Shown: one piece after another, positions 1-10,779 of the stretch
How positions within the stretch are numbered: the stretch's first letter is position 1
Layout: each line of letters begins with the position of its first letter
Source of the DNA: Euphorbia lathyris
Taxonomy: Eukaryota > Streptophyta > Magnoliopsida > Malpighiales > Euphorbiaceae
Direction of reading: 5' to 3'
NCBI RefSeq assembly: GCF_963576675.1
Contig: NC_088917.1
Span: forward strand, 30,224,501-30,288,500
Length of the DNA: 64,000 nt
The notes under the pieces: generated by a model
Databases searched by the model: none
Told to the model about the DNA's origin: nothing
Seen by the model: the letters and a program-made list of their open reading frames with translations, nothing else
Position numbers and translations under genes: made by a program

Positions 1-20
1 CTCGCTCGAAGCTGCTACCT

Positions 21-124
21 GCGCCCCGCGTATTAGTTGAGACGCCCCGCGTGGTTGAGTTGCCGAGCTTTCCTTCGGAAATAGGGGTCTCCACGCCTCG
101 CGCTTCTTCAGGCACGCCCCGCGT
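21..124. repeat. Cluster of paired GC-rich 11-mers (ACGCCCCGCGT type)
   Basis: Four copies of an 11-bp motif start at 21, 42, 93 and 114. They form two direct pairs, each with starts exactly 21 bp apart (11-bp motif plus 10-bp spacer). The same arrangement recurs in the LTRs of the outer retroelement at 10247-10547 and 37759-38174. This stretch may be the edge of another copy of that family extending left of the window, but the flanking sequence does not obviously match the LTRs, so the assignment is open. Confidence 0.75.
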
Positions 125-160
125 GCTTGGTTGAATGTCCTTGCCCGGGCCGTCGTTCGA

Positions 161-426
161 TGGTTCCTCTCGTCCCTCGTTCTTAGTATTCGGGTTCATG
201 TGGGCAGGTAAGATGCCCTCATCATAGTAAGTGTATGAATATTTGGTAACTTTAAGAATATTTGGTTTTTATGAATATGTGATTAGTTTAAGGATATTTG
301 GTTTTTATGAATATTTGGTTTTTATGTATTTAGCATACTAATTAGTCAAAATATCATACTAATCTAATTACTATGATTTATTATGTATATTAACTCTTAA
401 GAGGCAATGACATATGGAAGAAGAGT
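161..426. other. AT-rich sequence with short direct repeats, no gene seen
   Basis: From 235 to 330 the phrase 'gaatatttggtttttat' and close variants recur several times. No open reading frame of note or recognisable element was seen before the LTR-like element that starts at 432. Confidence 0.5.
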
Positions 427-2007
427 TGAACTGTCACACCCGACCCTAAACGGCATCGGGTATAAAGGGAAAATAGAATAACGAACGCTTATCGGTTTGA
501 AACACGAATCTATTTTCTAATAGATAAAAAAATTATTTGAACTACCTAAAGTTTTATTTAATTATTTGACTTGGACTCGATAATTCTATCAAGCTTCCTG
601 CGTATCTCGAACGTCTTTTAATCTTTAAATCGGGAATCAAAGCCACATAGTTCTACCTATTTTAGGTAGTTCTCTTAAATTTGGTATTCTCTTAACTTAT
701 TAACTCGTTTTAACTTATTGACACGTTAATTGAATGCCTAATGATTTAACCGTATACTTCACTTTATTAGTATATAATTATATATAAATAAATCACTTTA
801 TCAAAACGAATCAAAATAGATAAACGTTTTATCAGACCGATCCAAAACAAATAAACCGATTTAACAAACTAACTCGTAATCAAATAAACCGCTTTAACAA
901 ACCAACTCGTAATCAAATAAATCGTAAAATATCAAATCATCCAGCATTTTAAAAACATAATATAAAATTTGTTTGTGTGTGTGTGTCCATCCTCGAATTC
1001 CATCCGTGTAGCTTATCATAACATCATTCATATCAATAATCGAGATATCTTATTCATATCTCGCCTTGTCTAACGTTAGGACTACCAGTCGTGCACTCTG
1101 GTCATACCGCCCTTAGGTATGGTCTTACAACTTGCAACTCTTACCCCGAGCAATTCTAGATAGACAAAACCATTTTATCTTTCTTTCAAAATATCACAAC
1201 ATCAAAATCATATTGGATTTCAATCCAAATCTCATAAATAATAACAATAACCGCAATAGCTTACTCAATCCAAAAACAATTCGAATAAGATTGTTAAATG
1301 CATTTCTTTCGACCAAATTTCCGAAATACTACGGCAATAAATAATTATTCCTTAAATAATCAAAATCAAAAGTATATGAATATTTTAAATAATATATTTT
1401 AAACAATTTAATAAAACGTATTCAAAGCCACTTGAATAATTTAAGGCTGAAACTTATTTTTATCTGTTACCGGAATAGCTATTTTAGATCGAATATAGCG
1501 TTAGACTCGTTATATTATCATAAATCTATTTGCGCTAATTTTATATTCAAATTCATGTACCAATTTTACATTACCGACTCTAATTGGTAAATATCCGTAT
1601 TAGTCCTTCTTGTTTATAATTATTTTAACTTGACAAATTAAAATCATTAAATATTATATAAATAGCTTAAAACTAAATTTGAAACCAAAACACTTTTATC
1701 GGACTATTTTTGTTTGTCACCGAAATTGTAATGGACTATTCTCGTTTATCACTGAAATTATAACGTGTAAACTAAACTGATATCGTTAATTCCAACCGAA
1801 GGTTCAGTTAGACTCGTGACACTGTTAGAAGTCTGTTTGTACAAATTTTTCTTGTCAATTTCTTTATATTATTTAATATTTTTCAATATATAAAAATTCA
1901 GACTCACAATTTAATAATTAACTAACGTCAATTCTTTCATTACCGAAACCTATAAAGGACCCTCTATTTTAATATATAATTGTTTAACTATAAACATATT
2001 AAAAATA

Positions 2008-2026
2008 ATAATAATAATAATAATAA
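2008..2026. repeat. (AAT)n-type microsatellite
   Basis: A short run of TAA/AAT trinucleotides inside the solo LTR. A similar short run occurs at about 8367-8387 in the solo copia LTR. Confidence 0.7.
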
Positions 2027-2523
2027 ATATTACCTCTTGTAGACTATTTAAGAACGACTGACCAATGCACCAAACGTTGCACCTCTAATCCGTTCCGCAA
2101 AACTCATTTTGTAATACAAAATCTTCATTGTTGTTGTCTTTAAAAGTTACAAAACTAAATTAAAATCTCAATTTAATTTATTTGAAATTCATTTAATAAA
2201 TGATTTTTGTTTTGAAAAAAGAAACCATTTCATCATAATTTCATCATACATATAAACTTCAAATATTTTTGTTTTGAAATCATTCCCAAACAAAAACGTT
2301 TTCTTCAAAAACTCTTCTTTTATATTTTATATCAACTCCTTCTTTTAAAATCATATATATCACTCATTTTGCTTCATATGAAGTTATATATATATATACA
2401 TGTTTTTGAAGATAAGATAAAGACACTGTCTTACAATCACATTTATCTTTTAGTTGAAATAAACCACATGTTTACACCTAAGTTTATCTAATTAGATTAG
2501 TTTGACGCATGTTATAAATAAAT

Positions 2524-2890
2524 GGGTAAATAATTTATTAGTTTACTAGTTTTTACACATTGTTTAGTCCTCCTATTTTGAAAAATACAGGTCTCTATCT
2601 TTTGCCAATATTAACCTTTTGGTCCTTTTTCTAGCTTTTTTAGACTTGTAACCGTTATATTTTAGCATAAATAGATATATATAAAATAACAGAATAACAT
2701 GGTGAACTTGTATTGTACTGTGGTTGTCCTAAAAGCTAAGATATGTTCGGTTAAAAATATTAAAAAAATAGATAAAAGGACCACATGGTTAATATTGGTA
2801 AAAGATAGGGACGTTAAAATATGTTTTTTAAAATAGGGGGACTAAACAGTGTGTTAATTAAAAACTAGGGGACTAATAAATTATTTACCC
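2524..2890. mobile_element. Mutator-type MITE nested in the solo LTR, TSD 9 bp
   Basis: The two halves are long inverted copies of each other, beginning GGGTAAATAATTTATTAG on the left and ending with its complement on the right. A perfect 9-bp duplication TAAATAAAT flanks it at 2515-2523 and 2891-2899; this length is typical of Mutator-like elements. At 367 bp, with no reading frame, it is a non-autonomous MITE. It lies inside the 432-3291 element and is therefore the younger of the two. Confidence 0.85.
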
Positions 2891-3610
2891 TAAATAAATT
2901 GACACTTATATATATAAATTGACACTTGTATCATATTGTATATTATGTATATCCTTCCATATTCCAAATGTAGGACATATTAATATATATTTTTTTATTT
3001 TTTTTATTTTTTTTTACCTAATAACCATCATGTAATAATAATAATTATATTAATTTTTATAACAAAAATGAAATTGTCAAATATAAATTTCTAGTTTGGA
3101 TTTCGTGTATGTGGTTCCTAATAAAAAAATATTAATTTTAGTCCTCTTAATTTATAATTTCTTTTGAAATTATCCAAAACTTTTAAATTTACACCTAAAA
3201 ACATTAAATTGAACCATATAATATATTTAAATTCATAAATAATTAACGTTATCTATTTCGAAAAATAAAAATTTTAGACACGGATGTTACATGAACAGGT
3301 TATACAATCTCATCCACAGAATGTAGATTTATTGTATTTACAACTCGCTCACCGTTCACAAAATATATGGATGAACTCGGTAAAATTTCAAATTTAACAT
3401 ATTAGTATCAATAACATTAAATGTATACATATTACTTTTAAATGTATTGTAATAATATTCTAACATATTACGTTTATAAATGTATAGGATGATAATATGG
3501 TTTTATGATGATAGAGAGCATCGGGATTCAAGGCATTTTGTAACATAGATTCAAGGATTTAGGAGTATCTTAAATCATCTAGATTTAGTTGTATTGCTAG
3601 TGTTGGCGGT

Positions 3611-3870
3611 ATGTCAATTGATCAAAGTTTAATCAGTGCACTAGTTCAAAGATGGCGTCCAGAAACGCACACTTTTCACTTCACTGTTGGAAAGAAACTC
3701 CGACATTACAAGACGTGGAGGTGATAACAGGTTAAAAGTTGATGGTGTGGCCATCACTTGTGGCCAAGCGACCCTAGATTGGAAATAATATTGTAATGAT
3801 TTTTTAGGATGATTGCTTGATGATTTTAGATTTAGAAGGTGGGCAATTAAAACTGAGTTGGTTGAAAACC
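3611..3870 (+). pseudogene. Plant mobile domain (PMD/MAIL1-type) fragment, frameshifted
   Basis: Read across at least two frame changes, the plus strand gives pieces resembling the plant mobile domain: a stretch with LVQRWRPETHTFHF near 3640-3690, then TLQDVEVITG near 3700-3732, then a piece with VDGVAITC and DWK near 3738-3787, and an F-L-G followed by D-D-F-R near 3798-3835. In this family the conserved core has W-R-P-E-T-H-T-F-H, T-L-Q-D-V, T-G-L-x-V-D-G. PMD proteins occur both as host genes and as passengers of plant transposons. Only a short broken piece remains, so it is a dead fragment; transposon or gene origin cannot be decided. Confidence 0.6.
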
Positions 3871-5360
3871 AACTTTAGACAGAGAAGTATCTCACTCACA
3901 CGAGCGTTCCCCTTAATTTTGTTAAATGTGGTGACAAAGTAAAGGATGAAGCAAATTTTTGAGTAAATAAGAACTTGCTCAATAATTGATGTCGTCTTGT
4001 AGTAACAATGAATCTGAGTTCATTAGATTGCAGGATGGAGATATACATACAAGTGGATAAGTATGTATACAAAAGATTATTTATAATCTGAGATTTCAAT
4101 CAGATTTTTTTGAATGAAATCTTCTGTTTATGATAGCCGAAGGTAGTACTATGATGAGAGAGACTAAGGTTATATGGTATGGCCCATCGAAACTAAAACC
4201 TTTCTATGGTGTTGCTTTGAGCACGGATATGTGCTTCCTTGAGATGGAAGGATTTGAACACCATAACACATATTTTATACCATGTATACTTTGTGACCAA
4301 GATATGGAAAAAAGACAATCTCACTTTTTTCCTAGTGTGAGACTCTTCGTGAAAATTATGTTTTTCTTGAGACGTTATCCTTGATACCCTTCACTAGTTC
4401 AAGAAATGTAATTCTTTTCAGCTACTTAAGAAGGATGCTCTCAAGATCTAGGTGCTAATTCAGTTTAGAAAGGGGGCGACTAGGCAAGTAAAATGAATTA
4501 TTATGGAAAGAACGTAGTAAGAGGGAAAGACTTTATCAAGTTCACATCTTGTAGTTCTATGTTTCGCGGATCCGGATAGTTGTGCATGTGTGCACGCTTG
4601 TGAAAATAGATAAACTGTTAAGATGATAATGATTACAATGGATGTGATATAAAGTCTATGATAAAGCATACTATTTCTTAATTACACACATAATTTGAGA
4701 GGTTGTATGAGTATACATTGTTTGAGTTCTTGATTGTATGTCGGTCGCACGAACTATTTGCGAGTATGAACGAGACAGAGTAATGGAGTATGTTTTCGTT
4801 ACATGCAAGTGGGAGATGTAGATAAATGGAGTAAATGGGTTTGGCTCATTTACCAATCCATTTATGGCCCGACCATAACCTGATCAATTAGGGTTAGGGT
4901 TAGGCCTTTAGGTTTAGCCTAGTTATAAATAGATAGCTACGAAAGGCTAAACCTAAGACCCTAGTGATAACACAAGATACAGTGAATATTGCACAAGGCA
5001 ATTCTCTCTCCTACGCCCATAATCAACGCCCCTCTTCTATTCCTCGGTGTACGTTCTTAGTTCGTGGAATAACGGTGATTGCTCAAGTGGTGTAGTAATC
5101 TCCTAGATTAGTGATACGGAGGCAAGGTTAATTTCTTCAGCTGTTATTCAATGGATTTGCACTATAAGAGGTAAGCTTAAATCTATTGTTTGTTTATTGA
5201 TTGTTCCGAGTTCATTACCCGTCCCTTTGAAATTAGAAATAATATGTATTGGATGTATTAGAGCCTTCACCATTATTGGGATGGGAGAAGAGTAAAAAAT
5301 ATATAATACCTAAGAAAAGTAAACCAATATAAAATTACATATAACTAAATGAAAACAACA
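3871..5360. other. Intergenic; promoter-like stretch near 4900-5170
   Basis: No credible gene was seen. Around 4885-4935 there is a telomere-like 'agggttagggttagg', a TATA-like 'tataaatag' near 4924 and then about 200 bp of pyrimidine-rich, leader-like sequence ending in 'aagaggtaagct' near 5166, which resembles a splice donor. This pattern fits a remnant of an LTR or gene promoter, but no repeat partner or duplication was found. The small open frames at 4130-4384 and 4460-4856 match nothing I recognise. Confidence 0.35.
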
Positions 5361-5438
5361 TAATTATAATAATCACACAAAATATTTGTGGTTATTAAAT
5401 AATTATAATAATCACACAAAATATTTGTGGTTATTAAA
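5361..5438. repeat. Perfect 39-bp tandem duplication
   Basis: A 39-bp unit at 5361-5399 is repeated without change at 5400-5438. Each unit itself contains an imperfect inverted repeat (AATAATCACA against TGTGGTTATT). The identity of the copies suggests a recent duplication. Confidence 0.9.
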
Positions 5439-5536
5439 TAAAACCCTTTCAGCTAAGAAACTACCTAAGCATACTTTTTCGAATGAGTGAAATTTGTGGT
5501 TGTTTATATTTGATGTTTCCTCTTTGGCGTGCCTAC

Positions 5537-5843
5537 TGTTAGAGATAATAATTCATATTATCTCTAATCATTATCTTCAGGATAATTATCTCTTCACACA
5601 AATAGAATCATACTTGTATTGATATTCTAGGTAGTGTGATAGGTTTATACTTACTCTCTACAGTAGTATACTAGGGTTTTACATCTGTACTATATATACG
5701 GCTTATTAAGTAAAACCCTAATCAAGGGAATTATCACAATCACTATTTCTCTCTCTCTCTATTTCGGCTACTCTCTCTCTTCTTCCTAAGCTTCGGCTTC
5801 TTAAACCTTGTTCATTAATCCTCACTGTTTCGGTTATTCAACA
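5537..5843 (+). mobile_element. Solo LTR, 307 bp, TSD CCTAC
   Basis: It starts TGTTAGAGATAATAATTC and ends GGTTATTCAACA. The 5-bp duplication CCTAC lies at 5532-5536 and 5844-5848. A TATA-like 'ctatatatacgg' lies near 5690-5701, with a pyrimidine-rich leader after it, which sets the plus orientation. Short size and TGTTA/CAACA ends fit a copia-type LTR, but there is no internal region to confirm the superfamily. Confidence 0.85.
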
Positions 5844-6087
5844 CCTACAAATTAAACCAAAATGATAAGTTTAAAATTAAACAATAATTATCCTCTAATT
5901 TTTCAGTAAAACAGCCAGGACTTTGTGACTGCCACAAAACAAACTTTTATATAATTTAGCCAGTTATGTTCATATATCAAACCCTATTTTTAACCCATAT
6001 AAAAATCCAAATAAATAATTTATGTGGTTTATATTACATATATTTTAGAATAATATAGAAAAAAAAAATGATTTATATATTTGCAAA

Positions 6088-6682
6088 GTTATAAAGGTGC
6101 AAAAATACCCGTAACGTTGACAGTCAGGAGCAATTTTACTTCTAATGTCTAAAATGGTGCAATTTTACCCCTAATATTGGCAGCCAAGAGCAATTTTACC
6201 CTTAACGTTGATAAGTTGGGTCAATTTCAGATATCATTATAAAATGCAGATATTTTGCTACTTATTCTGCACTAGTTACGTAACGGTTAGTTCTAAAAAA
6301 ACGTTTTCACATTTATTTGTGATTCAGTAATAGAATTGGAGATTAATATTTTTAAATTCGACGAAATATTTGAATTTTTTTGTCCAATTTGTACAAAATA
6401 CAGTATAATTTTTTTTTTTATTTTTTTTTTCACGTGTATTCATGTGTTTGTGATCTGTTACTAATGAGTAATAAAATAACACACATGTCAAGCGTATATG
6501 ATAAAATTTATGACTGAGAAGACAGTTATATGTATTATTTCTCAAATTGACTCAATTTGCCAATGTCAAGGGTAAAATTGCTCTTGGTTGCCAACGTTAG
6601 ATGCAAAATTGCACTATTTTAAACGTTAGATGTAAAATTGCTCCTCGTTGTTAACCTTAGGGATATTTTTGCACCTTATCCC
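6088..6682. mobile_element. Mutator-type MITE, 595 bp, TSD ATTTGCAAA
   Basis: Long terminal inverted repeats begin near 'ataaaggtgcaaaaatac' on the left and end near 'tatttttgcaccttat' on the right; both carry reiterated 'gcaattttac' motifs. The 9-bp duplication ATTTGCAAA lies at 6079-6087 and 6683-6691. No transposase is present. The AT-rich centre gives only spurious reading frames. Confidence 0.85.
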
Positions 6683-6691
6683 ATTTGCAAA

Positions 6692-7240
6692 CGCATACAT
6701 CCATGTAATTTAAAAGTTTATAAATAAAACTTTGTTTTATTAGTAAACAATAGTTTTTCAAATGGACACATCATTAGTTACAAACGATGTTATTTTAAAA
6801 AATTTATTATTTCCTAATGAAATATATTTCATATACCCCTATGAAAAAGGGGCAAGTTTCGTGTGGTTCGTGATTGGATGTAACTCTTAAGATTTTCTCT
6901 CGGATAAATCTTTCTTCTTCTTCCTCAATCTTGGAAGAATGCGGCAGCGTATTAGTGTTGTCAGATTTCCTTAGGATTATTTCCTATGCTTCTCTTTTTT
7001 TTACTAGGAATCATGTGCAATCCAATCATTATGAGGCTATAAAGGTCAATTAATGAGTACTCTCAAACGTCGGGGGCTAAGAGTGGACGTTATACGAGTG
7101 ATTCTATGAATCATTGCAACATGAGAAGCTTCAAAGAATCATAGATGCAACCTGGGAAATTCACGAGAACAAATATAGAAAGGATGTGCGGTTGTTTATC
7201 AGCAGACCGGGAGATAGGGGTGTTAGAGTTCCTCGAAATC
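6692..7240. other. Intergenic, no gene seen
   Basis: Unassigned unique-looking sequence between the MITE and the microsatellite. A small open frame starting at 7114 reads into the CA/TA repeat and is not credible as a gene. Confidence 0.4.
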
Positions 7241-7242
7241 AT

Positions 7243-7292
<50 letters not shown>
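7241..7292. repeat. Compound microsatellite (AC)n(AT)n
   Basis: About nine AC units are followed by about fifteen AT units, ending 7 bp before the target-site duplication of the outer retroelement. Confidence 0.95.
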
Positions 7293-7295
<3 letters not shown>

Positions 7296-7850
7296 GCTGA
7301 AATTGATGAGTTTTCGGTAGAGTGATAATAATATGACGATAAGTATGTGCTAGGGTTATGGATATGATCTTTCTAAGTGTTTTAACTCTACTGGACGCAA
7401 CTACGTAGGGGCAAGTGTACCCCGTCGTATCAAGTAATAATCCGGTTAAGACCGGATATCGAATCCACGGGATTTATATCTACAAGTATTAAACTACTCG
7501 GTTTTACACGTTGTCTAAGTGGTGAATACTTTAGCTTGGGTTTGGTGACAACTATAAACTACTCCTAAACTATGGGTGAGACAATTTTCATGTATTTCAA
7601 GCCCTTTTAGAGTGATACGGATAATGATGAGATATAACACATGACAAACAACACGAAACATATATGATTAATAATTTACTCTTGTAAAGACGACTATTTA
7701 TAGACCGAACAACTCCGTGAGGTTCTAGGGTCGTGATTTCCCCTTAAGGCGACTCTAATTCTTAGGATCAGAAACTAGGGCCCGTAAGTTCCGTGGCTCG
7801 TCAATTCCTACGGTTTCCGGATTGTCAACTCCGGTAAGGCAACACCTATG

Positions 7851-9703
7851 TGAAGGAAAATAGGCAAACGTTTGGCAGCGGAAATATAAAATTTTTAACC
7901 TTTTTCCATTAACCCAAGATCCGTTAATCGTTATTTCATATAAAGAGGGATAGAAGGAAATACCTTTTGATGTTCTATCTACCGTTGCAATCGAAGTGCC
8001 CACAACTCGTACTTCGAGTTCCCGAGCACAAGATAAAAACACAATTCAAAAGCAAGTTAGAATTCAACCGTATGAAAAGCAATCAAGAATAGATTGCCTC
8101 TAATTAATCAACATAAGATCAAGGAATAGAGAAAGAGATTAATCAATCGAAACAGAAGGAAGCGGTGAATGATCTCATCCTCAACAAGGGGTCGAAATTT
8201 CTCTCTCTTCGGTAGACAATAGCCTTGGCCGAAATTTCCATGTGAGGGGGTATTTAAACTCTCTTGTATCTAAACCCTAGTTAGATAGAATTAGGTTACT
8301 GAATAAGAATTTAATTCGGAATAAAACTCTTATTTATTATCTATAATTATATCTAACTATAAAGATAATAATAATAATAATAATAACCTTTTAGGATAAT
8401 AATAGGAGCAATTTAATCTCATTAAACCTCCTAACTTATTTATCCTTTAATTAATTTAATTCACAATCATAATCTAATTAGGATTGCTTTAAAATCAAAT
8501 TAATTTCTTTATGTATTTTACATACATAAAATCGCCCCCCCCCCCCCCTTAAGTACTGGGCCTTAGTGGACTCAGTTGGGCTTCCGTCAATCAATTAACA
8601 TCTGTTTCTCTTTTGGGCTCCAAGTCTTATGTGTGACCCATTAGGTTCTTATTGCTTCTAGTCGTATGCAACTATTAAATTAATTTTCTCAGAATTATAT
8701 TTAATCTTTGCATAACGAAATAAGTACGCAAAATGTGATTAGCAAATCCGAAACATTCCCCCAGAGCTATAAGAAGACGGGCTGATTCTGTCGTTGACCT
8801 TTCCCTATTAGTTACAGTATAATTCGATCCTTTATCAACTACATCCTTGAACTGAATCTTATGACTATGGATAATGTCAAGTCACATATAGCGAGACGTT
8901 CGTTTTACTTGTACAGGCCGAGTTAACTCCAATTAGATAGGTTAAGTGAAATCTGCATTTCAAGTCTTAAGCTATCACCTTGCAAGGATTTAGAGTCAAG
9001 TCTTCCACAAGCGATCCTTGGACGTATCTCCCATTTATCGGGAGTGACAAATGCTCAATCCAATGTTTAACTATCCTGCAATTACTTCCTGTGATACCCA
9101 ACGTCTGCCGTTCACACCCCAGAGTCATCTCTGTTATGGATCGTGTTACAACAGGATCAAAGCATCACATTCCATAATCCAGAATCACTAATTAACATTC
9201 CTTTGAGTCTGAGGATTACTTATACCTATTAATACCGATGAGATGAACAGGTGACAAGGATAAATCTACCCATCCTGTTATCTCAAGTCGGGTCCCCAAT
9301 CCTAATGAACTCCTTTTTATTGGATCCATGTAACTGTCCAGATATCTGCATATCTGAAGCTTGTGAGATCAGCTCTCTGTCTCGACAGAAGACATTGTTA
9401 CATGCAAGTCTCAACAGTGATATGTCAATCCTATTTCTAAACATGTTACTTGACTTGGGGTGGTTTTAAGTTTATTAGTTTATTATAAAGTTTCGTCTCA
9501 CATCATACTTGTATGAACACTTTATAATCACTTTAAACAAACTTAGGGATTTCCTTTTATTAGACTTATTTAGTTCTTAAAAGAGGTTGCCTTTATATAG
9601 TTTATGAAACCATATCTATTTAAAACAAATGATGTAAAGAACACTTCATTTACATTAAGTTTATATCCTAGAACAATTGTCTATAGGACACTAAACCCCA
9701 ACA
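7851..9703 (-). mobile_element. Solo copia LTR, 1,853 bp, TSD CTATG
   Basis: The sequence is the reverse complement of the LTRs at 17765-19625 and 25382-27242, more diverged than those two are from each other. The 5-bp duplication CTATG lies at 7846-7850 and 9704-9708. The right LTR of the host element continues uninterrupted at the matching site, which confirms the insertion point. A run of 14 C at 8535-8548 replaces the shorter G/C tract of the other copies. Confidence 0.92.
8535..8548. repeat. Poly(C) run of 14
   Basis: A homopolymer of 14 C inside the solo copia LTR, where the sister LTRs have only five or six. Length may be unreliable in sequencing data. Confidence 0.85.
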
Positions 9704-10176
9704 CTATGTGATTCCTAATAGATTTCGGAGCTCGTAAACGACCTACACAACAATCAATTATAAGTATCAAAGCAAGCAATAAACAATAACACGTATAGTG
9801 AAAACGGAATTGTAAATCATGTATTATAAATATGGATTACGAAAATACGGAATACAACCAAGCCTAGTACATAGAAAGAGTACAAGCTAATTAACAAGTA
9901 GAAAGGGAAGAAGAATCGGCCTTTTGGACTAGCTAACCGGACTCAAAGTCGTCTCTTAGGACTTTAGAGGTGGAACTTTCGAGCTTGGTGAATATGGATG
10001 GAACGGAACTTCGGCGGAGTAATGGGAGGATTATACAAGCTCTCAAGGTGTGGGGAACTTTAGTACATGGAAAATTGAATGAGGAAATGAGTGCTAATCA
10101 CTCTTATTTATACATCAAGCTCGGGGGTAGAATCATAAATACACAAGTTACATTATTTCTGCAGTTTTCTCATGGC

Positions 10177-10547
10177 ACGCCCGTGTATGCCCATTCCGTT
10201 AATAATTTCTGGCATGTGGATCAGATTCAGTCTTGTTATTTGAACCACGCCCCGCGTGTTTTCCCATTCCGTTGATAATTGCCTGCGTGTGGATCAGATT
10301 CAGACCTGTTGTCATAACTACGCCCTGCGTAGGTTGGCGTACGCCCCGCGTGGTTGAGCCTCTGAAGTTCAATAGCTTGAATCATGCCTTTGACGCCCCG
10401 TGTGGCTTGGAAAACGCCCCACGTACCTAAGCTCCTGAAACTTTAGATTGAAGAATTACTCTTGTACGCCACACGTATAAGTGGAGACGCCCCGTGTGGT
10501 GTCTGTTGACTTTTGTGATTAAGAGGGCATTGTTTTACGCCCCGCGT
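10177..10547. repeat. Paired 11-mers in the left outer LTR
   Basis: ACGCCCCGCGT-type motifs start at 10247, 10320, 10341, 10393, 10414, 10466, 10487 and 10537, plus a shortened one at 10177. Pairs 10320/10341, 10393/10414 and 10466/10487 are each exactly 21 bp apart. At 10177, 10247 and 10537 the right LTR has a full pair, so the left copy lost one member. Confidence 0.85.
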
Positions 10548-10779
10548 GTGCGTTTTACTCCTTAACTTGTACCTGCGAAATACAATTCTCGAGAGCCGAG
10601 TTAGCTTGATGTTTATTTTTCTGAAATTAATCAAAAACAAAGAAATTAACCAAAAGCATAAAATTTATTTTTATTTGTTATTTTATTAAAAACATATATT
10701 TTTGTAATTAAACTTACTTATTTAGTCCAAAATTAAACCGAAAATCACCCTAAAAGATAGGGACAAAACGTCCCTACCA

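Larger units (their letters stand above)
432..3291 (+). mobile_element. Solo LTR-like element, 2.86 kb, TSD TGAAC
   Basis: The element opens with TGTCACACCC and closes with GGATGTTACA. These ends are imperfect inverted copies of each other (8 of 10 positions) and have the TG...CA ends typical of LTRs. The 5-bp duplication TGAAC lies at 427-431 and 3292-3296. No primer-binding site, polypurine tract or gag/pol reading frame is visible inside, so a solo LTR is the best reading; the superfamily cannot be told. Strand is assumed from the TG...CA reading only. Without the nested MITE and its extra 9-bp duplication the LTR would be about 2.48 kb, long for a plant LTR. A small non-autonomous element with much shorter LTRs is a less likely alternative. 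Confidence 0.75.
7304..10779 (-). repeat. 3' LTR of the outer element, split by a solo copia LTR
   Basis: This matches 36744-38408 along its length apart from the 7851-9708 insertion and several indels; without the insertion it is about 1,618 bp. By-eye comparison shows some 2-3% substitutions. The terminal 'tggtaggga' (minus strand) is preceded by a purine-rich 'ccgaggagg', the likely polypurine tract, at 10780-10789. The indels mostly remove one member of a 21-bp-spaced motif pair. Confidence 0.85.

Noticed and set aside
432..3291. Possibility that this is a complete small element with two short LTRs
   Set aside because: No internal repeat of the ends, primer-binding site or polypurine tract was found; solo LTR with TSD TGAAC explains the ends better.
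4130..4384. 84-codon plus-strand open frame
   Set aside because: No recognised domain; near the decayed mobile-domain fragment but not continuous with it.
4885..4905. Telomere-like AGGGTTAGGGTTAGG
   Set aside because: Only two to three partial units, not an interstitial telomere array; may belong to a promoter-like 'telo box' stretch.
7241..7292. Repeat array considered as a CRISPR-like or satellite structure
   Set aside because: Simple dinucleotide repeat without spacers; the eukaryotic context makes CRISPR irrelevant.
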